From: an uncultured Methylobacillus sp.
GTDB taxonomy: Bacteria > Pseudomonadota > Gammaproteobacteria > Burkholderiales > Methylophilaceae
Assembly (NCBI GenBank): GCA_946478965.1
Contig: CAMLDQ010000068.1
Span: 1 to 11,039 of the forward strand
DNA length: 11,039 nucleotides
Direction of reading: 5' to 3'
The notes under the pieces were generated by a model. That model saw only the letters and a program-made list of their open reading frames with translations, was not told the DNA's origin and did not search any database. How positions within the stretch are numbered: position 1 is the stretch's first letter; the number at the start of each line of letters is the position of its first letter. Below, piece after piece: positions 1-7,267 of this stretch. Made by a program: the position numbers and the translations under genes.

Positions 1-75
1 CCGCCGGCCGACCTGACGTTCGTGGAGGCCGGGGAGGACTTCAGCGGCGAGGGCCTGGTCCCCGACCCGGCCTGA
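1..75 (+). CDS. C-terminal end of an unidentified very high-GC gene (partial)
   Basis: Frame 1 reads 24 codons to a TGA at 73-75 and is open to the window edge. The visible peptide is short, acidic and proline-rich (it ends GLVPDPA), and I cannot assign a family. All 24 codons end in G or C, the pattern of a real coding region in a very high-GC genome such as an actinobacterium. Overall GC in the first 100 bases is about 77%, far above the gene that follows and above the 57-65% typical of the kefC-nasA part of the window. This suggests that the fragment comes from a different genome, either by misassembly or by recombination. Too little remains to say more. Confidence 0.5.
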   Translation, partial: PPADLTFVEAGEDFSGEGLVPDPA

Positions 76-112
76 GCCCCGGCCGCCCACCGACTCTCAC
101 AAGGACGACGTG
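76..112. other. Abrupt composition junction between high-GC fragment and AIPR gene
   Basis: GC is about 80% over 61-100 and falls to about 37% over 121-180. The switch coincides with the point where conserved AIPR protein sequence begins (the V/M-DRIQIFLISN segment). No transposon end, direct repeat or tRNA is visible here. The sharpness, and the loss of the 5' part of aipr at the same place, fit a chimeric contig end or a non-homologous joint. The exact breakpoint cannot be fixed; about 95-112 is my estimate. Confidence 0.6.
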
Positions 113-1714
113 GATAGGATCCAGATATTTCTGATATCCAATGCACTTGTTGTTCAGAGAAAGGAAAAAGCTTGGAAAGAGACTTTCGATAAATACAAAG
201 TCAGCTACGATATTTGGGATATTGAGAGGCTCCGAAGATTCCGATCAAGCGGCTCAAGCCATGAACCAATTGAAGTCGATTTATCTGGATACCAGAACGG
301 TGGCATTCCCTGCGTCTCCGTTTCTGACGACTCACTTGGTTACAGCACCTGTGTCGCGATGATACCTGGCTCTATTCTGCATGACTGGTACGACGAATAT
401 GGTGCAAGACTCCTCGAACTTAATGTTCGCTCTTATCTTCAGGCAAGGGGCAAAATTAACAAGGGTATTCTTGAAACACTAATCAAGGAACCACATCATT
501 TTCTAGCCTACAACAACGGTATAACTATCGTTGCAGAAGAAATATCTGTTGATCCGAATATCAGCAAAATAACAAACATTCGCGGGCTACAAATCGTTAA
601 TGGTGGCCAGACAACTGCCTCAATACACAGAGCAAAGAAAGAGAATCAGGCCGATCTTTCCCACGTACACGTGCAGGCAAAAATAACCGTTGTACCTGCT
701 GCGGAATTTGAGAGTATGGTGCCCTTGATCTCTAGGTTCTCAAACACACAAAACAAGGTCAGCGAGGTTGATCTTGGTGCTAACCATAGCTATCACGTCG
801 GGATTGAACGTGTTGCCAAGAGAACCTGGGCACCAGGTGAACAGTCGATGTGGTTCTATGAACGTGCCAGAGGTAGTTATCAGACCGAAAGATCCAAGAC
901 TGCAACAACCTTGGCTCAAAAAGCCAGTTTTGATAAGAAATTTCCTGCAAATCATCGTATCAGTAAAGAGGATCTGGCTAGGTACATGAACGTCTGGAAC
1001 GGCTTACCCCACATTGTTAGCCGTGGCGGTCAGAAGAATTTCACTCGATTCATGGAGTCTGTCCCGAATGTCCAGAAAGACTGGGAGCCATCTACCGATG
1101 AGTTCAAATCCCTCATAGCAAAAGCCATTCTTTACCGCAGGACACAACAACTTGCAAAGGAGCTGGAGATCCCGGCATTCAGAATCAACGTTGTCACCTA
1201 CACAGTAGCTCTGTTAGCTGAGAAAACCGCAAGGCGAATCGATTTGGTTTCCATCTGGGATCGCCAAGATCTGTCTGATTCGCTTAAGCAACAGATCAAA
1301 GATTGGTTACCAAAGGTAGCAGAGGTTCTGATCAGCTCTGCTGAGTCACGTAACCCTACAGAGTGGTTCAAAGCAGAGCAATGCTGGAAATTCTTACTGG
1401 AAGTAAGCAAAAGCTGGGATGTACTTCCGAACCTCCAAGCACAACTTAAGAAGGTCAGCGATCAGGAGGCGATAGTTTCCAATGAAGTACACAACAATAT
1501 TGCTCGCTGTCTTGAAATTGATGCTCAGAAATGGTTCAAAATTCAACTGTGGGGATCTGAGTCTGGAAAGTTGAAGGAATGGCAGATTGGTATATCTAAC
1601 ACTTTGGCAGGATATGCTGCACAAGGATGGAAGCGTAAACCCTCTGAAAAGCAGGCACTTCACGCTATGGAAATAGTCAGGCTTTTCAACGAAGCCATTC
1701 AGCAGGATGCATGA
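110..1714 (+). CDS. AIPR-family (abortive infection phage resistance) protein, 5'-truncated
   Basis: The product belongs to the AIPR family, named for abortive-infection phage resistance; its biochemical activity is not firmly established. Family hallmarks are visible: NVRSYLQARGKINKGI at residues 105-120, YNNGIT at 134-139, NGGQTT at 164-169, SRFSNTQNKVSEVDL at 208-222 and WFYERARGSYQTER at 248-261. The C-terminus looks complete. The 534-residue frame opens with GTG at 110, with an AAGGA at 101-105 only 4 bases upstream. Relatives in Dcm/Vsr neighbourhoods, as I remember them, carry roughly 150 more N-terminal residues before the equivalent of DRIQIFLISN. That part is missing, and the sequence upstream is foreign-looking high-GC DNA with an in-frame stop at 14-16. 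The GTG is therefore probably an internal valine codon rather than a native start. The last 29 bases overlap the tail of vsr on the other strand. Low GC (about 40%) suggests horizontal acquisition. Family call is firm; functionality of this copy is doubtful. Confidence 0.85.
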   Translation: MDRIQIFLISNALVVQRKEKAWKETFDKYKVSYDIWDIERLRRFRSSGSSHEPIEVDLSGYQNGGIPCVSVSDDSLGYSTCVAMIPGSILHDWYDEYGARLLELNVRSYLQARGKINKGILETLIKEPHHFLAYNNGITIVAEEISVDPNISKITNIRGLQIVNGGQTTASIHRAKKENQADLSHVHVQAKITVVPAAEFESMVPLISRFSNTQNKVSEVDLGANHSYHVGIERVAKRTWAPGEQSMWFYERARGSYQTERSKTATTLAQKASFDKKFPANHRISKEDLARYMNVWNGLPHIVSRGGQKNFTRFMESVPNVQKDWEPSTDEFKSLIAKAILYRRTQQLAKELEIPAFRINVVTYTVALLAEKTARRIDLVSIWDRQDLSDSLKQQIKDWLPKVAEVLISSAESRNPTEWFKAEQCWKFLLEVSKSWDVLPNLQAQLKKVSDQEAIVSNEVHNNIARCLEIDAQKWFKIQLWGSESGKLKEWQIGISNTLAGYAAQGWKRKPSEKQALHAMEIVRLFNEAIQQDA

Positions 1715-2108
1715 TTTCATCTGCCAATCTTTGCTGAAGTATATCGGCACCTTTTTTTATCTCACATTCCCAAACAATGATCACTCGGATGCCCTGCTCA
1801 ATAAGAGCTGAATACTTCTTGGCATCTCTTTCCACATTGGCTTCAAACTTCTTTTTCCAGAACTCCGCGTTGGTTTTTGGGGTTGTGCAATACCGACAAC
1901 CTTGATGTCTATGCCAGAAACATCCATTAACAAAGATCACACATTTCCACTTTGGTAAGTAGATATCAGGAGTGCCTGGTAAGCGTCGGTCATTTTTTCT
2001 GAAACGAAACCCAGCTTGATGAAGAATTGAACGGACAAGTTTCTCTGGCAGTGTGTCCTTAGACTTTATCGCCGCCATGTTTCTTGACCTGGTATCATTC
2101 ACATCCAT
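1686..2108 (-). CDS. vsr: Very short patch repair (Vsr) DNA mismatch endonuclease
   Basis: Vsr nicks DNA beside T:G mismatches that arise when 5-methylcytosine deaminates, which protects the target sites of a partner C5 methyltransferase. The 140-residue product has the standard family layout. RSRNMAAIKSKDT lies at residues 7-19, LPGTPDIYL at 43-51 with the catalytic Asp48 (Asp51 of E. coli Vsr), and NGCFWHRHQGC at 61-71, including the presumed zinc ligands Cys63, His68 and Cys71 and the active-site His66. WEC near the C-terminus supplies the fourth zinc ligand. Asn61 stands where E. coli Vsr has His64, a substitution I believe is common in the wider family. I chose ATG 2106-2108 because the family begins just there. 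The frame extends upstream to 2204, but the extra 32 residues are a proline-rich antisense copy of methyltransferase motif I. No clear ribosome site precedes this start. The gene lies opposite to aipr and dcm. Confidence 0.93.
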   Translation of the reverse strand: MDVNDTRSRNMAAIKSKDTLPEKLVRSILHQAGFRFRKNDRRLPGTPDIYLPKWKCVIFVNGCFWHRHQGCRYCTTPKTNAEFWKKKFEANVERDAKKYSALIEQGIRVIIVWECEIKKGADILQQRLADEIMHPAEWLR

Positions 2109-2130
2109 AGGTTCATTCTGAGGTGGTTTG
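2109..2130. promoter_or_regulatory. 22-bp divergent vsr/dcm spacer with dcm ribosome binding site
   Basis: Only 22 bases separate the vsr and dcm starts. GAGGTG at 2120-2125 is a good ribosome binding site 5 bases before the GTG at 2131, and too close (2 bases) to the in-frame TTG at 2128; this favours the GTG start for dcm. The gap is too short for two divergent promoters, so each promoter probably lies inside the opposite gene's 5' coding region, or dcm is transcribed from upstream through antisense vsr. Confidence 0.6.
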
Positions 2131-3663
2131 GTGGCAAATATCAAGGTTGTAGATCTCTTTGCAGGCCCGGGCGGCTTGGGTGAAGGCTTTTCAGGTTTCT
2201 CCAATAGGCGTGGCCATCACCCGTTCCGTACGGCAGTATCTGTTGAAAAAGAAAGCTCAGCTCATAAGACACTGACACTCCGAAGTTTCGTTCGTCGCCT
2301 CTTGATGAACGGTGATCCTCTGACAGATTATTTTTCTTATTTGCGTGGCGAAAGAAATGTTCCCTATTCTGAGCTAACCAAGACCGCTTGGAAGGAAGCC
2401 ACTCTTGAAGCAATTCAAGAAACACTCGGCACAGAGAATGGTGACTCTTTGCTTATGGAAAAAGCAAGGAAGGCTATCGGAAATTCAACAGATTGGATTC
2501 TGATTGGAGGCCCTCCATGTCAGGCCTATTCCATCATTGGGAGATCTAGGAACAAGGGCATCCGTGATTACTCTCCAGAAGCAGATCATAGACATTTTCT
2601 ATATCGTACCTATCTGAAACTTCTAGCCGAGCTCCATCCTCCTGTTTTCCTATTGGAAAACGTCAAGGGTATTCTAACTTCAAGAGTTTCTGGTGATCTT
2701 ATATTTCCGAGCATTCTTCGAGATCTTTCGGATCCGGCAGGATCCATGGGATGGACAGGGCCAAAGTATCGGATACATTCGATCTCCAGTGACGAATACT
2801 TCGAACATGGGCACGAACCTCACGAATACGACGCCTCCAAGTATGTAGTTAAGGCCGAATATTACGGTTTGCCTCAGGCCCGTCATAGAGTCATTCTTAT
2901 AGGTGTTCGAGAGGATATCGATAAAAAACCAAGGATGCTTGAACAGGCTATAGCCCCTTCTGTATCCGAAATCATCGGGAACATGCTGTTTCTGAGAAGC
3001 GGCATTTCATCAAATGATAGCTCTGCAGCATGGTTGGCTACTGTCACGAATTACGCTCGTGAATTGGAGGACTCGTTCAGGAGCGTGGATCCAGCCCTTT
3101 CTAATAAGCTCACAGAAATCAGTGCCTTTTTCAGCAGAATCAATTCTGATAGCTTATCCAGAGGGGGAAGATTCGTCAGGCAACCCAGATCAACTGCAGG
3201 GAATATTGAATGGTGGATCGGAAGAAATGCTCCGAATGATGGCATTGTGAATCATGAGGCACGTGGTCATATGTCGAGCGACCTTCTTAGGTATTTGTTC
3301 GCATCCTCATATGCCCTTGTGCATGGAAAATCTCCGAGAGCGGCTGATTTTCCTGAAAGTCTCGCCCCGCTGCATAAGAGTTGGTCTTCAGGCGGCTTCG
3401 ATGATCGCTTCAGGGTTCAACTGGAAGGTTTACCTGCCACCACTATCACTAGCCATATTTCCAAGGACGGACACTACTTTATTCACCCCGATCCAAGGCA
3501 ATGCAGAAGCTTGTCTGTAAGAGAAGCTGCCAGGCTTCAAACTTTTCCAGATAACTATTTCTTTGAGGGTAACCGCACTCAGCAGTATGTCCAAGTTGGA
3601 AACGCAGTTCCGCCATTACTTGGCCATATGATTGCTGAAAGAGTTTATGAATTGATTTCGTAA
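2131..3663 (+). CDS. dcm: DNA (cytosine-5-)-methyltransferase, Dcm type
   Basis: This enzyme transfers a methyl group from S-adenosylmethionine to C5 of cytosine in a specific DNA site; the site cannot be read from sequence. The 510-residue protein carries the ordered m5C motifs. Motif I VVDLFAGPGGLGEGF is at residues 6-20, motif IV GGPPCQAYS has catalytic Cys130, and motif VI ENVKGIL starts at Glu176. Motif VIII QARHR is at 249-253, motif IX REAARLQTF starts at 464, and motif X VGNAVPPLLG surrounds Gly490. The target recognition region (about 265-425) is long. The motif I to IV distance is about 110 residues, roughly 45 more than in the compact M.HhaI-type enzymes. All catalytic residues are present, so the enzyme is probably active. 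The neighbouring vsr is its natural repair partner. A cognate restriction nuclease is not in the window. GTG 2131 is preferred over TTG 2128 because of ribosome-site spacing. GC is about 45%, lower than the kefC-nasA region. Confidence 0.95.
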   Translation: MANIKVVDLFAGPGGLGEGFSGFSNRRGHHPFRTAVSVEKESSAHKTLTLRSFVRRLLMNGDPLTDYFSYLRGERNVPYSELTKTAWKEATLEAIQETLGTENGDSLLMEKARKAIGNSTDWILIGGPPCQAYSIIGRSRNKGIRDYSPEADHRHFLYRTYLKLLAELHPPVFLLENVKGILTSRVSGDLIFPSILRDLSDPAGSMGWTGPKYRIHSISSDEYFEHGHEPHEYDASKYVVKAEYYGLPQARHRVILIGVREDIDKKPRMLEQAIAPSVSEIIGNMLFLRSGISSNDSSAAWLATVTNYARELEDSFRSVDPALSNKLTEISAFFSRINSDSLSRGGRFVRQPRSTAGNIEWWIGRNAPNDGIVNHEARGHMSSDLLRYLFASSYALVHGKSPRAADFPESLAPLHKSWSSGGFDDRFRVQLEGLPATTITSHISKDGHYFIHPDPRQCRSLSVREAARLQTFPDNYFFEGNRTQQYVQVGNAVPPLLGHMIAERVYELIS

Positions 3664-3992
3664 GTCGCCAAAGAGAAAATCAAGTTGATTTACAGCGGTA
3701 TTTGCATAAAGTTATTTAATTATATCACGTTAAATCAATAGGTTATGTTTTACCGCTGGGGTGGTCTGTAGTACGCTTTCAATAACTTAAAAATGAAATT
3801 GGTAAATCCAATTTCGGTTATTGGGAGTGTCAAAGTCAAATGCCGAGCCCTTTCTCGGAGGTATTTCAGAGCATCAGGCTTTGCAGAGCATGGGGGCCTT
3901 TTTGATTTTATGAACGCTGATGAAACCCATGCGGAAGTTCGAGCTATTAAGTCCGTAGTAAACTCATGCAGTTTCCATCTTCAGAATAGTCT
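3664..3992. other. Low-GC gene-poor spacer between cassette and host-like genes
   Basis: These 329 bases hold no gene I can support. The sequence is about 40-45% GC, like the cassette and unlike kefC onward, so the cassette boundary is probably near 3990. It contains a hairpin-forming inverted repeat at 3795-3815, an 8-base inverted pair CAGCGGTA (3693-3700) and TACCGCTG (3751-3758) 50 bases apart, and a weak stem CCGAG/CTCGG (3843-3847 / 3854-3858). A 72-codon frame at 3793-4011 has no ribosome site and no recognisable family. No terminator with a T-run follows dcm, and no convincing sigma-70 promoter precedes kefC. The kefC promoter should nevertheless lie here. Confidence 0.6.
3781..3822. 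repeat. Two-tier inverted repeat downstream of dcm
   Basis: GAAATTGG (3795-3802) and CCAATTTC (3808-3815) form a perfect 8-bp stem around a TAAAT loop. Outside it, AATAAC (3781-3786) pairs with GTTATT (3817-3822), separated by an 8-base bulge on the left and a single G on the right. No T-run follows, so it does not look like an intrinsic terminator. It could be a protein-binding operator, an attachment-site arm or an RNA structure. The sequence does not decide among these. Confidence 0.45.
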
Positions 3993-5774
3993 ATGGCGAC
4001 CCCTTTTTTAACACAGGCGTTTATCTATCTCGCTGCCGCTGTGCTTGCCGTCCCACTATTCAAGCGATTCGGGTTGGGTTCGGTGCTGGGCTATCTCATC
4101 GCAGGTATTCTGATTGGGCCCTATGCATTGAAACTGATTCCCGATCCTGAACAGGTGCTGCACTTTGCCGAATTTGGCGTCGTGTTGCTGCTTTTTCTTG
4201 TCGGACTGGAACTCGAGCCAGAAAAGGTTTGGGAATTGCGCAAATCGCTATTAGGTCTAGGCGGTTTGCAGGTAGTGGGGACGATAGTCGTTGTGATGGC
4301 TGTCATCTGCATGGCGGGGCTGTCTTGGCAGATGGCATTGGTGGCTGGCGCCGGCGTTGCCATGTCGTCGACTGCTATCGGGTTGGCTTCCCTGGAAGAG
4401 AAAAAATTGCTGGGTATGCCGGGAGGGCAAGCCTCCTTTGCTGTGCTGCTATTTCAGGATTTGTCGGTTATTCCCTTGTTCATGGTACTTGCGTTGATTG
4501 CGCCAGGGGGGGCTCATGGCGGTGCTGATGTTTTGGCAGTACCAAAGGCGCTCGCTGTGATTGCCGCAATTGTGATTGCAAGTCGTACTGTGTTGCGGCC
4601 GGTGATGCGGGTTGTTGCGAAGACAGGAATGCGCGAAATATTTTTCGCTTTTTCACTGCTGCTGGTGATCGGTGTCTCGATGGCGGTGCAGGCGGTTGGG
4701 CTTTCCATGGCATTGGGGACATTCCTGGCAGGTGTACTGCTTGCCGATTCGGAGTACCGCTACGAGCTCAGGTTGGACATCGAGCCGGTTAAGGGGCTCC
4801 TGCTCGGTCTCTTTTTCATCGCTGTCGGCATGTCGGTGGACGTGTCACTTGTAGCGCGTCTACCCGGCACGGTAATCGGGCTGGCGCTATTGATCGTGCT
4901 GGTAAAAATCGGCATCCTGTTTGGATTGGGAAGGCTGTTCAAGCTGGCGCGGCGCGATGCGCTGCTTATGGCGGTGGCGTTGTCGCAGATTGGCGAATTT
5001 GCATTTGTGATTTTTGGCGTTGCGCTGTCGCAGCATCTATTAAGCCGTCCCGCCTACGATCTGCTGAATGCGGTGGTCGCGATTTCCATGCTAGTGACGC
5101 CGCTGTTGCTGGTGATTTACGAACGCTTGGTAACTTTGGACTGCGGAGAGCGGCCGCGCGAAACCATAAAGGAATCCAACTCGGTGATCATCGCCGGGTT
5201 TGGCCGTTTTGGGCAGATCGTCGGGCGGGTATTGATGGCCAACGGCATTTCGGCCACGCTGATCGACAATGATCCCGACCAGGTTGAGCTCACGCGCGCA
5301 TTCGGCTGGCGTTGCTATTACGGCGACGCTGCGAGACTTGATTTGTTGGAAGAGGCGGGGATCGCCGAAGCGCGCCTGCTGGTTGTTGCGATTGACGACC
5401 CCGCAGCCGCGCTGGCAATGTCCAAGCTGGTGCAGCAACGCTGGCCGCATGTGCCGATGATCGTTAGGGCACGCAGCCGCAGCGATGCGTTCGAATTTCG
5501 CGATATGAATCTGCGGCCTATCCGCGAGACGTTTTATTCATCCCTCGAGGCGGCTAGGCAGGCGTTGGTGACATTAGGAGAGTCATCGGCGGCGGCTACA
5601 AAAATCATCAAGCATTTTGAGCGTCACGATACGGAACAGCTGGAAGCCGCGCTCAAGGTGAGGGCCGACAAGGAGGCGCTGCTCACCCTCGCGGTACAGG
5701 GCCGGCAGGATCTCAAGGATCTGCTCTCGGCCGAGCGAAACGAGATGCTGAATGAAACAGGGAAAACGACGTAG
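3993..5774 (+). CDS. kefC: Glutathione-regulated potassium-efflux antiporter, KefB/KefC type
   Basis: This is an inner-membrane CPA2-family K+/H+ antiporter. Such proteins are held closed by glutathione and opened by glutathione-electrophile adducts, acidifying the cytoplasm against toxic electrophiles such as methylglyoxal. The 593-residue length matches KefB/KefC (601/620 in E. coli). The first about 380 residues are a series of membrane helices with family segments LGSVLGYLIAG, FAEFGVVLLLFLVGLELEP, SSTAIGLASL and LFQDLSVIPL (Gln155-Asp156). Residues about 396-510 are a nucleotide-binding RCK/KTN domain with the Rossmann signature GFGRFGQIVG, followed by a C-terminal helical tail. The regulatory loop aligned to HALESD of E. 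coli KefC reads YELRLD (257-262): the last Asp is kept but the Glu is Arg, so gating may differ. No kefF/kefG partner is adjacent. The ATG at 3993 matches the family N-terminus, although no strong ribosome site precedes it. It converges on nasR with 52 bases between the stops. Confidence 0.9.
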   Translation: MATPFLTQAFIYLAAAVLAVPLFKRFGLGSVLGYLIAGILIGPYALKLIPDPEQVLHFAEFGVVLLLFLVGLELEPEKVWELRKSLLGLGGLQVVGTIVVVMAVICMAGLSWQMALVAGAGVAMSSTAIGLASLEEKKLLGMPGGQASFAVLLFQDLSVIPLFMVLALIAPGGAHGGADVLAVPKALAVIAAIVIASRTVLRPVMRVVAKTGMREIFFAFSLLLVIGVSMAVQAVGLSMALGTFLAGVLLADSEYRYELRLDIEPVKGLLLGLFFIAVGMSVDVSLVARLPGTVIGLALLIVLVKIGILFGLGRLFKLARRDALLMAVALSQIGEFAFVIFGVALSQHLLSRPAYDLLNAVVAISMLVTPLLLVIYERLVTLDCGERPRETIKESNSVIIAGFGRFGQIVGRVLMANGISATLIDNDPDQVELTRAFGWRCYYGDAARLDLLEEAGIAEARLLVVAIDDPAAALAMSKLVQQRWPHVPMIVRARSRSDAFEFRDMNLRPIRETFYSSLEAARQALVTLGESSAAATKIIKHFERHDTEQLEAALKVRADKEALLTLAVQGRQDLKDLLSAERNEMLNETGKTT

Positions 5775-5826
5775 AAAATGCTTATCGGATTCGGCCAGGT
5801 CATTCAGGTGCAGCTGCCTTGCCGGT

Positions 5827-7110
5827 TCAAGTAGGGGTCTGCTTCGCGACAAAATTAGGCAGCGTCAGCGTCGCTTCCGCAATATCCAGAATCCGCATAT
5901 TCTGATCCATCGCCGTCTTTTGCAGCATTTTGTAAGCGGCTTCCTCGGACAAGCCGAGGCGCGCCATCAGTATACCCTTGGCACGTTCGATAACCTTGCG
6001 CTCGTTGAGTGCGCGCCGTGCCTTATCCAGCTCGACTTCCATGCTGGCGAGACGGCCGGATTGTTCCTGCAGCAGCGTAAACATTGAATGGCCCGGGCTG
6101 GCGTTCAATCCATTGGTAGGAAGGAAGTGCAGGGTCGGGTCGAAAGACAGGGCGGGATCGAAAAAGCGCTCGATATTTTCCGCGTTGGCTGGTGGATGTT
6201 GCCTGAGTGCCTGAAGCAGGCCTTCAGAATCGGATAGGTTGCGTTCTGCTTTCGCGATTAGTTGCTCACAGCGCTCTTCCAAGCGATGCACCATATTGCA
6301 TTGCAGCGTCCACATACCTGCCAGGCGGTCCGTACAGTTCTCGAACCAGGGATCACTCAGGTTGCTGTCGATCTGTGCGCCAGGTCGTGCGGTCAGGAGC
6401 AGGCGACGCAGCCTTTCCACCTGGATCAGCGCCGGAGAAATCTGTATGTCCTGCCAGTGGCGTAGCGTGTCCTTTTCCGCAAATTCGGCGAACACTTTGA
6501 AACTGCGTTCCTGGGCCTCGATCAGGTGCGCAATGCGTTGTTGGTTGCTGACGTCGCAATGTCCGGATGCGAAGCAGAGCGCGCCTAGCGCCCGCTCCTG
6601 GCCGGCCTGCTCCTTGCCTTGAATAAAGTGGAACAGCGAGACCAGCGAACGCGAAATTTCGGGATCGAGTGCGTTATCCGCAACCTCGAAAATAAGCGAA
6701 ATCAGGCCGGCGATCAGCTGGCTGAAAACCAGTACGGCTTCTTCTGCCTTAAGCTTGTGCGACTCGATTTGCGCGCGCAGTTTGGGCAGCGCTTCGAGTC
6801 CAAGCAGAACCCAGGCCATGAGCGAAAACAACCGTGCCGTGCCGAAAGCCGAATTATCCAGTTGCACTTCAAACAGCTTGCGCAATTTGCTTTCCAGCAA
6901 CTCGTTTTCCGTAATTAATTCTGACCGGATCGTGGCAAAACGCTTGCCCTCCGAAGCGAGATAGATACTGGAGGCGCCACGCTCCATCTGCAGCGAGTGC
7001 ACCAGGTGGCCGATGACACCGGCCAGCTTGGCTTTCGAATCAAGCTGGCGCAGTTCCTCGATCTCGTGCTGTTTGGCGGCAAGGACTATATCGTGTACGG
7101 AAAGCTTCAT
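5827..7110 (-). CDS. nasR: Nitrate/nitrite-sensing NIT-ANTAR transcription antiterminator (NasR-like)
   Basis: NasR-type regulators bind nitrate or nitrite through a helical NIT domain. They then use a C-terminal ANTAR domain to bind hairpins in the nas operon leader RNA and prevent termination. The 427-residue product has both parts. The NIT region, about 20-290, includes VHSLQMERGASSIYLAS. The ANTAR segment, about 355-418, has the signature ERKVIERAKGILMARLGLSE and a following AEATL helix. NasR of Klebsiella has a similar architecture and about 390 residues. The start at 7108-7110 (MKLSVHDIV) fits the family. The frame stays open to 7347, but that extension would run into tpiA on the other strand. 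No ribosome site is evident before any candidate Met. A convergent nasA lies about 1.8 kb away, which supports the assignment; its leader target is outside the window. Confidence 0.88.
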   Translation of the reverse strand: MKLSVHDIVLAAKQHEIEELRQLDSKAKLAGVIGHLVHSLQMERGASSIYLASEGKRFATIRSELITENELLESKLRKLFEVQLDNSAFGTARLFSLMAWVLLGLEALPKLRAQIESHKLKAEEAVLVFSQLIAGLISLIFEVADNALDPEISRSLVSLFHFIQGKEQAGQERALGALCFASGHCDVSNQQRIAHLIEAQERSFKVFAEFAEKDTLRHWQDIQISPALIQVERLRRLLLTARPGAQIDSNLSDPWFENCTDRLAGMWTLQCNMVHRLEERCEQLIAKAERNLSDSEGLLQALRQHPPANAENIERFFDPALSFDPTLHFLPTNGLNASPGHSMFTLLQEQSGRLASMEVELDKARRALNERKVIERAKGILMARLGLSEEAAYKMLQKTAMDQNMRILDIAEATLTLPNFVAKQTPT

Positions 7111-7267
7111 GGGGCAGGCAACATATAAAGATGGAATCATTAAGAAAGCAAAAGACATACCCACAAGCATGGATATTTGAAGGATAAGTATAGAAGATTC
7201 GGCCAATAGTCGTTGTACAGGATTTGGCGCTAGAATCAACAATGCTAATCCCGGAAGGATAAACGAA
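7111..7267. promoter_or_regulatory. Divergent nasR/tpiA promoter region
   Basis: These 157 bases separate two divergent genes and are more AT-rich than the flanks, so promoters for both should lie here. GGAAGGA at 7253-7259 is a good ribosome site 8 bases before tpiA. I could not find a well-spaced -35/-10 pair for either gene: TAGAAT (7231-7236) is a possible -10 element for tpiA but lacks a properly spaced -35. On the nasR side the spacer encodes a chance hydrophobic frame. Confidence 0.5.

Noticed and set aside
2109..2204. Longer vsr start adding 32 N-terminal residues
   Set aside because: The extension is proline-rich antisense of methyltransferase motif I, and Vsr proteins begin near MDVNDTRSRNMAAI.
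3708..3735. Possible XerCD/dif-like site
   Set aside because: The right half TCACGTTAAAT matches 9 of 11 bases of a typical dif arm, but the left half matches only about 3 of 11. There is no adjacent mobile-element gene. Too weak to call.
3793..4011. 72-codon frame in the spacer before kefC
   Set aside because: No ribosome site, no recognisable family, begins inside a hairpin repeat and overlaps the kefC start by 19 bases. Probably a chance frame.
5978..6622. Overlapping + strand frames across nasR
   Set aside because: They are short serine/arginine-rich shadows of the NIT domain coding sequence, with no family resemblance.
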